NCBI GenBank assembly: GCA_963705495.1
Contig: CAVPJQ010000015.1
Location: forward strand, 115,489 to 179,488
Source of the DNA: DATBVX01 sp963705495
Lineage (GTDB): Bacteria > Pseudomonadota > Gammaproteobacteria > Steroidobacterales > Steroidobacteraceae
Direction of reading: 5' to 3'
DNA: 64,000 bases
Below, piece after piece: positions 1-7,303 of this stretch; positions within the stretch are counted from its first letter, which is position 1; each line of letters opens with the position of its first letter. The notes below the pieces were generated by a model. That model was not told where the DNA came from. It ran no database searches and was given only the letters and a program-made list of their open reading frames with translations. A program made the translations under genes and the position numbers.

Positions 1-765
1 CAGGTGGGTCACCGGCGAAGCAGAGCCCTCGAGGACCTGCGTGCTGGTGGCAGTGAGTTTGAATCCCGGCGGTACCCTCGACGCCCGCCAGCTGGAGGCG
101 AATGTCGCGCTCTTGGCGCTCGACGTCGGCTGCCTGACCCACTGCATCCCTTCGGTGTTGACGTGCGGTTCCACCGCCGACTTTGGCAGGCTATCGGGAA
201 CGGCGATATTCGCGAACAGAATCTGCTCGACCACCTTGCCCTTCTCGTCGCATAACTGTGTCTTGAGCGGCAGCGCCGTGCCCTCATCGATCCACAGTCG
301 ATAGCCGAAACGGAAAGCATCGCGAGGATTGACTGCAATGACCTGGGTCGGGCGGCCGAGCAACCGGCTTGGGGCGAGTTTCTCCACCCGGTAGTGATCC
401 GCCAGCTTGGCATCGAAGGTCGGCAGTGTGCCCAGGAGTGATGAGCCACTCTCGACCCGTGATTCGACTAGCACACGCCGCTGATCAGGCAGGTAGCAGG
501 TGAGCTCCTCGTCGTTACGGATGATCTCGCGCCCGCTGCCATCGAGCGACACGAGACGTTCGGCGACCTTGCCATCTTCCACGCGGTGCACGATGCGCAA
601 CGTCTCCACCTTGTCATTGCGAAGGTGGAAGAACGTGCCGTCGTAGTTGCGGGTGGCGAGCGCCTGGTTCATGCGCTCGAGCCAGGCTCGCGCATCGTCG
701 TCATCAGCCCACGCGATGCTCAGCGCGAGAAGCAGAAAGCAACCGGTGGCCAGGCGCGTGCGCAT
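1..765 (-). CDS. rseB: Sigma-E regulatory protein RseB (MucB), C-terminus beyond window
   Basis: Periplasmic co-regulator that binds the periplasmic part of RseA and protects it from DegS cleavage, releasing it when mislocalised lipoproteins or LPS bind. The 255 visible residues begin with a signal peptide (MRTRLATGCFLLLALSIAWA, then DD). The MucB/RseB N-terminal lipoprotein-carrier-like domain follows, with the family patterns ARAWLERMNQALATRNYDGTF near residue 25 and FRFGYRLWIDEGTALPLKTQ near residue 150. The frame is open to the left edge, so the C-terminal domain is not seen. The ATG at 765 lies 4 nt after the rseA stop, as in a co-transcribed rpoE-rseA-rseB operon. No good Shine-Dalgarno is visible, so translation is probably coupled. 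Confidence 0.9.
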   Translation of the reverse strand, partial: MRTRLATGCFLLLALSIAWADDDDARAWLERMNQALATRNYDGTFFHLRNDKVETLRIVHRVEDGKVAERLVSLDGSGREIIRNDEELTCYLPDQRRVLVESRVESGSSLLGTLPTFDAKLADHYRVEKLAPSRLLGRPTQVIAVNPRDAFRFGYRLWIDEGTALPLKTQLCDEKGKVVEQILFANIAVPDSLPKSAVEPHVNTEGMQWVRQPTSSAKSATFASSWRASRVPPGFKLTATSTQVLEGSASPVTHL

Positions 766-769
766 GAAG

Positions 770-1417
770 TCAGGGCGATTTCTTGTCGTTATCATCCGCC
801 GGATCATCAACCGGCACGGCTGCAGGTTCGTCCATCGGAGTCGGGTCTTCGGCAATGATGCCTGAAAGCACATTGCGCCGCCCGAGCGGGGATGAGTACT
901 CGCTGTGCGCCACGACGTAACTCGTCAGGCGTCCGGCCGGCATCACCGGACCGCCGGTGCTCGGTGCCGGCACCGTGTAGCTGACCGCTTCGTCGATCGC
1001 GGGCCCGCCAATGGCAGTGGCTGGAGCCGACGTCGAGGCAACAACAGGCGTCGCGGCCGCTGGATCCAGCTCTTGCGTACGTTGCAGGCCGAGGATCGCC
1101 ACTGTCGCGACGGTGGCCGCAATCGCCAGGCCGCCGACCGGGCGCAGCCAGCGCCCGAGTGATCGCAGACGATCTGCACCCGTGCGGCCGCCCTCCGCGG
1201 CAACGGCCGCGCGCACTCTTCCCTGGAAGCCGCGGGTCACACTCTGTCCCGGCGCGTTGCGCAGGCACTCGCCGATGACAACGTAACGGCTGAGCGCAAC
1301 CTGCAGTTCATCATTTCCCGCCAGGCGTCGCAGCAGCAACTCTACTTCCGGACGCGGCAACTCCCCGTCCAGAAACGCCGACAGCTGGTCGCGCAGATGT
1401 TCAGTCATTGATGTCAT
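770..1417 (-). CDS. rseA: Anti-sigma-E factor RseA (MucA)
   Basis: Inner-membrane anti-sigma factor that sequesters RpoE until cut by DegS and RseP (rseP is at 37695-39044). Residues 1-80 form the cytoplasmic sigma-binding domain, with a typical LSAFLDGELPRPEVELLLRRL helix pair. A single membrane span lies at about 92-111 and the rest is an Ala/Pro-rich periplasmic tail. The first ATG (1417) overlaps the rpoE stop as ATGA but sits almost on top of the AGAGGA Shine-Dalgarno. The in-frame ATG three codons later (1408) is about 8-10 nt from it and may be the true start. The identity is firm from domain layout and operon position. Confidence 0.92.
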   Translation of the reverse strand: MTSMTEHLRDQLSAFLDGELPRPEVELLLRRLAGNDELQVALSRYVVIGECLRNAPGQSVTRGFQGRVRAAVAAEGGRTGADRLRSLGRWLRPVGGLAIAATVATVAILGLQRTQELDPAAATPVVASTSAPATAIGGPAIDEAVSYTVPAPSTGGPVMPAGRLTSYVVAHSEYSSPLGRRNVLSGIIAEDPTPMDEPAAVPVDDPADDNDKKSP

Positions 1418-2013
1418 TCCTCTAATCGTCCCAGGCCACCCTCGAAGATCGGCCTGAGACGCTTGTCGATCGCTTCACGCGCGCGGAAGATCCGCGAGCG
1501 TACCGTTCCTACCGGACATTCCATTGCCGCGGCAATTTCCTCATAGCTCAGACCCTCGATCTCGCGCAACATGATGGCGGTGCGCAGATCTTCCGGCAGA
1601 TCGGCGATCGCCGCATTCACCGTATCGCGGATCTCATCGGTGAGGAGGAGTCCTTCCGGAGTTTCCGAATCCTTTAGACGCGCCTGCATGTCGTACTGTT
1701 CCGGATCCTGCAGGTCCAGATCATAGTCGACCGGCCGGCGACGGCTGGAGACCAGGGCGTTCTTGGCGGTATTGATGGCGATGCGATACAGCCACGTATA
1801 AAAAGCGCTGTCGCCGCGAAAGCTGGGAAGTGCACGGTAGGCCTTCAGAAAAGCCTCCTGTGCCACGTCTTCGGCTTCAACCGGGTCACGGACGTACCGC
1901 ATGATCAGCTTGAGCACCTTGTGCTGATACCTGAGCACCAGGTAGTCGAACGCACCCGCATCGCCTCGTTGCACGCGTTCGACGAGCATCAGATCGCTGG
2001 CGTCGTTGCCCAT
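1414..2013 (-). CDS. rpoE: ECF RNA polymerase sigma-E factor
   Basis: Extracytoplasmic-function sigma factor that directs transcription of envelope-stress genes. At 199 residues it has the standard RpoE length. Sigma region 2 spans about residues 25-92, including the -10 recognition stretch DVAQEAFLKAYRALPSF and FYTWLYRIAINTAKN. Region 4 spans about 128-180, with the helix-turn-helix LSYEEIAAAMECPVGTVRSR. It is the first gene of rpoE-rseA-rseB. A sigma-E-like promoter is proposed just upstream, which would make the operon autoregulated. Confidence 0.96.
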   Translation of the reverse strand: MGNDASDLMLVERVQRGDAGAFDYLVLRYQHKVLKLIMRYVRDPVEAEDVAQEAFLKAYRALPSFRGDSAFYTWLYRIAINTAKNALVSSRRRPVDYDLDLQDPEQYDMQARLKDSETPEGLLLTDEIRDTVNAAIADLPEDLRTAIMLREIEGLSYEEIAAAMECPVGTVRSRIFRAREAIDKRLRPIFEGGLGRLEE

Positions 2014-2056
2014 CCAGGCCCGTCACTCCGGTGTCGGAGCCAGTCTGAGCACCCCC

Positions 2057-2083
2057 TGTGACCCTCCCTGCACAGGAAAGTTC
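2057..2083 (-). promoter_or_regulatory. Candidate sigma-E autoregulatory promoter of rpoE
   Basis: Read on the minus strand, GAACTT (2083-2078) is followed after 16 nt by TCACA (2061-2057). The ECF sigma-E/AlgU consensus is GAACTT-N16/17-TCtgA, so the -35 is perfect and the -10 matches 3 of 5. Transcription would begin near 2050, about 37 nt before the rpoE ATG. A second GAACTT at about 2127-2132 has no properly spaced -10. Sequence match only. Confidence 0.4.
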
Positions 2084-2149
2084 TCCCAGGATCGCGCTGC
2101 AGCCGGCTGTAATTGGATTCACTAAGCAAAGTTCAACCGAGTTCACATT

Positions 2150-2590
2150 CTAGGGCCTGGAAAGCTCGAACCGCATCCGCACGCGCAGGCGCCGGAACGG
2201 CGCCTCTCCGACCGTGCGGCGGGTGACGATAGCGGTCCGGCGAGTCATCCCGTCATCCCACACCAGGATGGTCATAACGCTCCAGCAACGAGCGGGGCGG
2301 GCGAGCCTCGATTGCCAGGTACGCCCGGCTCTGTCGACAAGGCTCCAGTTTCCGTCGGGAGCGCAGGTGGCCCGCTGAACGGCTTTGCCCGCCAATCCCG
2401 TGGCCAGCGTCCACATTCCCCAACCACCCATCGACAGGGCCACGAAACCGAGCAGTGCGCGTGGCGCGGCCGGCCATTCGAGATGACCAATCGCAACAAC
2501 CAGCCCAATCAACCAGGCAAACAGCAGGCCGAGCAGCATCCACGGTGGCGTGAATTCAAGCTCGATGCTCGCGAACGACGCGGATGACAC
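2150..2590 (-). CDS. ygfX: YgfX-like membrane protein (CptA family)
   Basis: Small inner-membrane protein of the YgfX/CptA family. It is encoded immediately after sdhE, the usual pairing in gammaproteobacteria; in E. coli the pair was once described as a toxin-antitoxin module. At 146 residues it has two hydrophobic helices near residues 17-35 and 43-66 and then a soluble tail rich in Trp and Arg. It starts at a GTG (2590) inside the sdhE coding region, 7 nt after GGAG, and overlaps sdhE by 35 nt. Sequence similarity in this family is low, so the call rests mainly on topology and position. Confidence 0.7.
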   Translation of the reverse strand: MSSASFASIELEFTPPWMLLGLLFAWLIGLVVAIGHLEWPAAPRALLGFVALSMGGWGMWTLATGLAGKAVQRATCAPDGNWSLVDRAGRTWQSRLARPARCWSVMTILVWDDGMTRRTAIVTRRTVGEAPFRRLRVRMRFELSRP

Positions 2591-2786
2591 GTTTCATCTC
2601 CGGATCCGATGGCTCAACGTGATTCAACACGTAGGCCTGCAGCTCAGCATCCTGAACGGCGAGCAGGCGCTCAAATGCACGCTGCTCGTCAGCGGTTGCT
2701 CGCGGGTAGCGCGTCTCGAGATACCGCTGCAACAGCTCGTCGAGCTCGCGCATTCCGCGCCGGCACTGCCAGGCGAGTCGGCTCAA
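2556..2786 (-). CDS. sdhE: SDH flavinylation factor SdhE (CptB/YgfY)
   Basis: Promotes covalent attachment of FAD to SdhA and is homologous to eukaryotic SDHAF2. From the TTG at 2786 the protein has 76 residues. It carries the diagnostic RGMRELD segment with the RGxxE motif at residues 10-14, and then the conserved acidic and Leu-rich helices (FERLLAVQDAELQAYVLNH). The TTG overlaps the sdhB stop (TTGA) and has GGAG upstream. No ATG in this frame gives a normal-length SdhE, because an upstream in-frame ATG lies deep in sdhB and would add a non-homologous leader. It lies between sdhB and ygfX. Confidence 0.92.
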   Translation of the reverse strand: MSRLAWQCRRGMRELDELLQRYLETRYPRATADEQRAFERLLAVQDAELQAYVLNHVEPSDPEMKRVIRVVREHRA

Positions 2787-3565
2787 TGGCGCCGCTCCGC
2801 CAACAGCTTCTTGATCTCGGCGATTGCCTTGGCGGGGTTGAGGTCTTTCGGGCAGGCCTCGGTGCAATTCATGATCGTGTGGCAGCGATACAGCCTGAAC
2901 GGATCTTCCAGCGCATCGAGTCGCTCACCAGTCGCCTCGTCACGGCTGTCGATGATCCAACGATAGGCGGCCAGCAGCGCCGCCGGCCCGAGGTAACGAT
3001 CGCTGTTCCACCAGTAGCTCGGGCAGGCAGTGGAACAGCAGGCGCAGAGGATGCACGCGCTTGGCCGGTCGATCCTTTCCTGCTCGTCCTTGGACTGCAG
3101 CCGCTCCCGGTCCGGCGGTGGCGGCGTGACGGTCTGAAGCCAGGGTTTCACTGAGGCGTACTGCGCGTAGAACTGCGTCAGGTCCGGTACCAGGTCCTTC
3201 ACTACCGCCATGTGCGGCAGCGGGTAGATGGACACCTCCCGACCGACATCCTTGCACGAGAGTGTGCAGGCCAGCGTGTTCACTCCCTCGATGTTCATCG
3301 CGCAGCTGCCACAAATGCCCTCGCGGCACGAGCGCCGGAACGTCAGGGTCGAGTCGATCTCGTTCTTGATCTTGATCAGCACATCGAGAAGCATCGGGCC
3401 GCAGTCGTCCATGTCGATGCCGAAGCTGTCCATGCGCGGGTTCTCGCCGGCATCCGGGTCAAAACGATAAATGCGAAACGTCTTGACGTTGCGCGCGCCG
3501 GCCGGCGCCTCGTGCTTTCGGCCCGGCCGGATGCGTGAATTGGGTGGCAGACGAAACAGCGCCAT
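2783..3565 (-). CDS. sdhB: Succinate dehydrogenase iron-sulfur subunit
   Basis: Electron-transfer subunit of complex II, carrying the [2Fe-2S], [4Fe-4S] and [3Fe-4S] clusters between SdhA and the membrane anchor. At 260 residues it shows the plant-type ferredoxin ligands C80, C85, C88 and C100 (CREGICGSC...C). The second cysteine group follows at C171, C174, C177 and C181, with C228, C234 and C238 in the CHTIMNCTEACPKDLNP segment. It starts 9 nt after the end of sdhA and its stop overlaps the TTG start of sdhE. A basic N-terminal stretch of about 25 residues precedes the conserved domain. Confidence 0.97.
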   Translation of the reverse strand: MALFRLPPNSRIRPGRKHEAPAGARNVKTFRIYRFDPDAGENPRMDSFGIDMDDCGPMLLDVLIKIKNEIDSTLTFRRSCREGICGSCAMNIEGVNTLACTLSCKDVGREVSIYPLPHMAVVKDLVPDLTQFYAQYASVKPWLQTVTPPPPDRERLQSKDEQERIDRPSACILCACCSTACPSYWWNSDRYLGPAALLAAYRWIIDSRDEATGERLDALEDPFRLYRCHTIMNCTEACPKDLNPAKAIAEIKKLLAERRH

Positions 3566-3574
3566 GGTCCCTAC

Positions 3575-5362
3575 CTAGTAGGTCCTCGCCTGCGGCGGGA
3601 TCGTTTCGATGTCTTTGCTCAGCGTCTGGAGATGTACGGGACGGTAGCCGATGCGCACCGTGCCCGGGCCGCTGACCCATGCCAGCGTGTGCTTGAGCCA
3701 GTTGTGATCGTCGCGCTGGGGGAAATCCTCGCGCGCGTGAGCGCCACGACTCTCGGTGCGATTGGCGGCGCCGTGAATCGTGGCGGCCGCCTGCAGCAGC
3801 AGGTTCTCGAGCTCGAAGGTCTCGATGAGATCGGTGTTCCAGATGAGCGAGCGATCCGACACACGCACGTCCTGCAGCGAGCCGTGGGTGCGCCCTAGCA
3901 GCTCGATACCTTCCTGCAGGACCTTGCCAGTGCGAAACACGGGCGCGTGCGCCTGCATGAGGTGCTGCATCTCCAGGCGAATCTCAGCCGTGGACCGTCC
4001 GCCCTGCGCGTAGCGAAAGCGGTCGAGTCGCTGCAACGCCTGATCTGCGGCATCCTTCGCCAGCGGACGATGAGTCTGGCCCGGACGCACGGTCCGCGCA
4101 CACTGCGCCGCTGCCTCGCGTCCGAATACGATGATATCGAGCAGTGCATTGGAACCGAGGCGATTCGCACCGTGCACCGACACACATGCGGCCTCACCCG
4201 CCGCCATGAGTCCGGGCACCACCGCATCGGGATCGCTGCCCCGTGGGGCCAGCACCTCGCCGTGCAGGTTGGTGGGAATGCCGCCCATGTTGTAGTGGGC
4301 CGTCGGCACCACCGGAATCGGCTCCTTGGCGACATCAACACCGGCGAAGATGCGTGCGGTCTCGGCAATGCCGGGCAGGCGCTCCTCGATCACATCCGTG
4401 CCCAGGTGCTCCAGATGCAGGTGCAGGTGATCCTTGCGCCTCCCAACGCCGCGCCCCTCGCGAATCTCGATGGTCATCGCCCGGCTGACCACATCGCGCG
4501 ACGCGAGATCTTTCGCCATAGGGGCATAGCGCTCCATGAAGCGCTCGCCGACAGCATTCGTGAGATAGCCGCCCTCGCCTCGCGCACCTTCGGTGATCAG
4601 GCACCCCGCGCCGTAGATGCCGGTCGGATGAAACTGCACGAATTCCATGTCCTGCAGTGGCAGCCCCGCGCGCAGCACCATACCGTTGCCGTCACCCGTG
4701 CAGGTGTGCGCGCCGGTACACGTAAAATAGGCTCGCCCGTAACCGCCCGTGGCGAGAATCACGACATGGGCCCGAAACCGATGCAGCGTTCCTTCCGCGA
4801 GGTTCAGCGCGATGACTCCACGGCACGCACCATCTTCCATGATGAGATCAATGGTAAAGAACTCGACGAAGAATTCGGCGCGGTGGCGAATCGACTGCTG
4901 GTAGAGAGCGTGCAGCATCGCGTGACCGGTTCGGTCCGCGGCTGCGCAGGTGCGCTGCGCAATGCCCTTGCCGTAGTGCGTCGTCATTCCGCCGAACGGA
5001 CGCTGATAGATGTGCCCGTCCTCGGTGCGCGAAAAGGGGACGCCGTAATGTTCCAGCTCGACCACCGCACTCGCCGCTTCTTTGCACATGAACTCGATCG
5101 CGTCCTGATCGCCGAGCCAGTCCGACCCTTTGACGGTGTCGTACATGTGCCAGCGCCAGTCGTCTTCGCCCATGTTTCCCAATGCGGCGCTGATGCCGCC
5201 CTGGGCAGCGACCGTGTGGCTGCGTGTTGGAAACACTTTGGTAATGCACGCCGTGGACAGCCCCGCCTGCGCCAGCCCGAGCGTCGCACGCAACCCGGCA
5301 CCTCCCGCGCCGACCACCACGACGTCGTAGGTGTGGTCGATGAAGCTATAGGCGGCGCTCAA
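3575..5362 (-). CDS. sdhA: Succinate dehydrogenase flavoprotein subunit
   Basis: Catalytic subunit that oxidises succinate to fumarate with covalently bound FAD. From the TTG at 5362 it has 595 residues, the usual length. The dinucleotide-binding motif GAGGAGL is at 18-24. The FAD-linking histidine is H49 in RSHTVAAQGG. The active-site region HGANRLGSNALLDIIVFGR lies in the middle and the C-terminus is conserved. The TTG forms a TTGA overlap with the sdhD stop; any upstream in-frame ATG lies inside sdhD or sdhC and would add a non-homologous leader. Translation is therefore probably coupled to sdhD. Confidence 0.96.
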   Translation of the reverse strand: MSAAYSFIDHTYDVVVVGAGGAGLRATLGLAQAGLSTACITKVFPTRSHTVAAQGGISAALGNMGEDDWRWHMYDTVKGSDWLGDQDAIEFMCKEAASAVVELEHYGVPFSRTEDGHIYQRPFGGMTTHYGKGIAQRTCAAADRTGHAMLHALYQQSIRHRAEFFVEFFTIDLIMEDGACRGVIALNLAEGTLHRFRAHVVILATGGYGRAYFTCTGAHTCTGDGNGMVLRAGLPLQDMEFVQFHPTGIYGAGCLITEGARGEGGYLTNAVGERFMERYAPMAKDLASRDVVSRAMTIEIREGRGVGRRKDHLHLHLEHLGTDVIEERLPGIAETARIFAGVDVAKEPIPVVPTAHYNMGGIPTNLHGEVLAPRGSDPDAVVPGLMAAGEAACVSVHGANRLGSNALLDIIVFGREAAAQCARTVRPGQTHRPLAKDAADQALQRLDRFRYAQGGRSTAEIRLEMQHLMQAHAPVFRTGKVLQEGIELLGRTHGSLQDVRVSDRSLIWNTDLIETFELENLLLQAAATIHGAANRTESRGAHAREDFPQRDDHNWLKHTLAWVSGPGTVRIGYRPVHLQTLSKDIETIPPQARTY

Positions 5363-5745
5363 GGGATCGCCCCGAAGGTCACTCTGAGGACCGCGTAGAT
5401 TCCCGCTGCACCGAGCAGAAAGTGAGCGAAGTCGCTCAGCATCAGCGCGACGAGCTTGGTGGCTGGCCGATGCACATAGTCTTCTACGACCACCTGCACG
5501 CCGAGGCGTGAGTGTATGCACATTACGATGATGAGCAGCAGCACACCCACGGCGTGCAGCGGCTGTGCAAGCCAGGTACACGCGGTTTCGAAGTCCGGCG
5601 CTTCAGCCCGAAGCAGCGAGACGAGAAACCATAGTGTCAGCGGCACGAGCGCTACGGCCGTCAGTCGCTGAGTCCACCAATGCGACACGCCATCGCGCGC
5701 GGCACCCATTCCAAGCACACGCCCCAGAGGTGTGCGCAGGCTCAC
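5359..5745 (-). CDS. sdhD: Succinate dehydrogenase membrane anchor subunit SdhD
   Basis: Hydrophobic subunit that with SdhC binds haem b and ubiquinone. From the GTG at 5745 (GTGA overlap with the sdhC stop, strong GGAGG about 7 nt upstream) it has 128 residues with three membrane helices near 30-46, 62-80 and 98-122. The segment HSRLGVQVVVEDYVH (from residue 78) carries the family's haem-side histidine and the Asp-Tyr pair (D89, Y90) used at the quinone site. An upstream in-frame start would run back through sdhC and is rejected. Confidence 0.93.
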   Translation of the reverse strand: MSLRTPLGRVLGMGAARDGVSHWWTQRLTAVALVPLTLWFLVSLLRAEAPDFETACTWLAQPLHAVGVLLLIIVMCIHSRLGVQVVVEDYVHRPATKLVALMLSDFAHFLLGAAGIYAVLRVTFGAIP

Positions 5746-6140
5746 GAGACGCCTCCACGGATCCGTACGATCCAGACCGCGCACAGCACCGTCAACGCGA
5801 TCGCGGCAATGAATACAGCCCAGCCGCTCGCACGGGCCTGTTTGCGCTCGAATCCCAGTCCACAGTCCCAAGCGAGATGGCGGATGCCATTGCAGAGATG
5901 AAAGAAGAAACTGAACAGCCAGCCGAACATCAGCCATTGCGTCAGCGGTGAGCGCAACCGCTCGAGCGCCGTGTGGTACATACCTGGACCGCCAGCCAGC
6001 GCGACCAACCAGTAGATCAACAAGATCAGGCCGATCGACAGCAGGACTCCGGTGACTCGATGCGAGATCGACAGCACCATGGTGTACATGGGCCGGTAGA
6101 TCCCGAGATGAGGCGACAGCGGTCGTTCGCGGCGTGTCAT
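5742..6140 (-). CDS. sdhC: Succinate dehydrogenase cytochrome b556 subunit SdhC
   Basis: Membrane anchor subunit of complex II. At 132 residues it has the N-terminal signature RPLSPHLGIYRP. The quinone-site helix SISHRVTG (residues 24-31) provides Ser and Arg, and FFFHLCNGIRHLAWD contains the haem-b ligand equivalent to E. coli H84 (H81 here). Three transmembrane helices are apparent. The ATG shares its A with the stop of the upstream SDHAF4-like gene (TGATG), so the two are probably translated together. Confidence 0.96.
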   Translation of the reverse strand: MTRRERPLSPHLGIYRPMYTMVLSISHRVTGVLLSIGLILLIYWLVALAGGPGMYHTALERLRSPLTQWLMFGWLFSFFFHLCNGIRHLAWDCGLGFERKQARASGWAVFIAAIALTVLCAVWIVRIRGGVS

Positions 6141-6319
6141 CAGAAATCGACACAGCGACCGGACTTTTCCCAGTCACCGTATCGGGTGGGCTCCGGACCC
6201 GCGCGACCTCCGATTTCGCGAGCAGCCACACGCGTGACACCGGGCGGAGGTTGCTCGGGCGTCTCTTGCGTGGGCCTGGGGGAACCGGGAATTTCCGGTG
6301 AGTTCGGACTGCCGGACAT
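6140..6319 (-). CDS. SDHAF4/DUF1674-family succinate dehydrogenase assembly factor
   Basis: Short protein of 59 residues from the ATG at 6319. It has a Pro-rich variable N-terminus and ends in the family signature EIGGRAGPEPTRYGDWEKSG followed by RCVDF. In eukaryotes SDHAF4 binds flavinylated SDHA and promotes its assembly with SDHB; bacterial members commonly adjoin sdh genes. Its stop overlaps the sdhC start, making it the first gene of the operon. The start is uncertain: ATG 6349 and GTG 6355 are also in frame and none has a strong Shine-Dalgarno. The C-terminal motif makes the family call secure. Confidence 0.85.
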   Translation of the reverse strand: MSGSPNSPEIPGSPRPTQETPEQPPPGVTRVAAREIGGRAGPEPTRYGDWEKSGRCVDF

Positions 6320-6382
6320 GCGCCAAGTCTGCCAGAATCCCCTGTACATAACCACATGGCTTCATTGGAGAAAGGGACGGAT

Positions 6383-7303
6383 TTGAACGCGATGATGATG
6401 ATGCGGCTGCCGGCGCTTGGCATCATGCGCATCGATGGAGCGGATGCGCGCGCCTTTCTGCAAGGACAGCTCAGTAACGACCTGCGTCTGCTCACTCCTA
6501 CAGCATCGCTCCTGACCTCGTACAACTCGCCGCAAGGCCGCGTAATCGCACTGCTGCGGCTCCTCGAGCGTGACCAGCAAGTGCTCGCAATTGTGCCGCG
6601 CCAGCTGATTGGCAAGGTCATCGAGCGGCTGCGCAAGTATGTGCTGCGTGCCAAGGTCGTGCTCAGTGACGTGAGCGAAGAGTTTTTTGTCCTTGGCCTG
6701 ATCGACTTCGATGCGTCAGGCGCAGCACGCCACGGGCTGCCGCATGCAGGGTCTCCCGGCGCGCACCACCTGGACCACGCGATCAGCTGCGTGCGTCTGC
6801 CGGGTGGAGCTCCTCGACATGTGCTGCTCGGACCTGCAGATGCATTACCCGCACTGCGCGAACGCTTGCCGGCAGAGCTCCCCGATGACGAGGGGTGGCG
6901 TGCCGCTGCGGTCGCTGCCGGAGAGCCGCAGATCTATCCCGAGACGAGCGAGCTGTTCGTTGCGCAGATGCTGAATCTGGACCTCATCGACGCGCTCAGC
7001 TTCGCGAAGGGTTGTTACACCGGGCAGGAGATCATCACGCGCACCCAGCACCTTGGTCGCATCAAGCGCCGCATGCTGGCCTTCCGGTTGCCGCCGGGTA
7101 TCGACGCCAGACGCGGCGAACTCGTGACGGTGAGTCCGGAACGCTCGGGACGGGTGGTGGAGAGCGCGCGCAATTCCGCGGGCGGATTCGATATCCTGGC
7201 TGTCGTTCCCGTAACGTATACCGAAGGCGTGGTGACGCATGACTTCACGCCTCCCAACGCCACGCCGCTGTCGTTGCCCTACGCGATACCGGGACTCAGC
7301 TAG
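6383..7303 (+). CDS. ygfZ: tRNA-modifying/iron-sulfur-cluster protein YgfZ
   Basis: Folate-binding protein of the YgfZ/GcvT-like family, linked to maintenance of certain Fe-S enzymes such as MiaB. The diagnostic K-G-C-Y-T-G-Q-E motif occurs in SFAKGCYTGQEIITRTQHLG, with LQGQLSND near the N-terminus. I prefer the TTG at 6383 because AGGGA lies 5-6 nt upstream, giving 306 residues. Four consecutive ATG codons (6392-6403) are alternative starts. It is divergent from the sdh operon, and its TAG stop overlaps the murI TAG on the other strand within a single CTAG. Confidence 0.9.
   Translation: MNAMMMMRLPALGIMRIDGADARAFLQGQLSNDLRLLTPTASLLTSYNSPQGRVIALLRLLERDQQVLAIVPRQLIGKVIERLRKYVLRAKVVLSDVSEEFFVLGLIDFDASGAARHGLPHAGSPGAHHLDHAISCVRLPGGAPRHVLLGPADALPALRERLPAELPDDEGWRAAAVAAGEPQIYPETSELFVAQMLNLDLIDALSFAKGCYTGQEIITRTQHLGRIKRRMLAFRLPPGIDARRGELVTVSPERSGRVVESARNSAGGFDILAVVPVTYTEGVVTHDFTPPNATPLSLPYAIPGLS

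Noticed and set aside
2150..2786. sdhE-ygfX as a genuine toxin-antitoxin module
   Set aside because: Although once described as such in E. coli, SdhE is a flavinylation factor and the genes sit in the sdh operon; a housekeeping role is more likely.
3947..5398. 483-codon open frame opposite sdhA
   Set aside because: It is the high-GC shadow of sdhA: no recognisable domain, composition follows the antisense of conserved codons, and the minus-strand protein is unmistakable.
5359..6654. A single 431-codon minus-strand frame through sdhC and sdhD into ygfZ
   Set aside because: Only its last 128 codons match a family (SdhD). The upstream part is out of frame with sdhC and antisense to ygfZ, and a GTG with strong GGAGG marks the real start.
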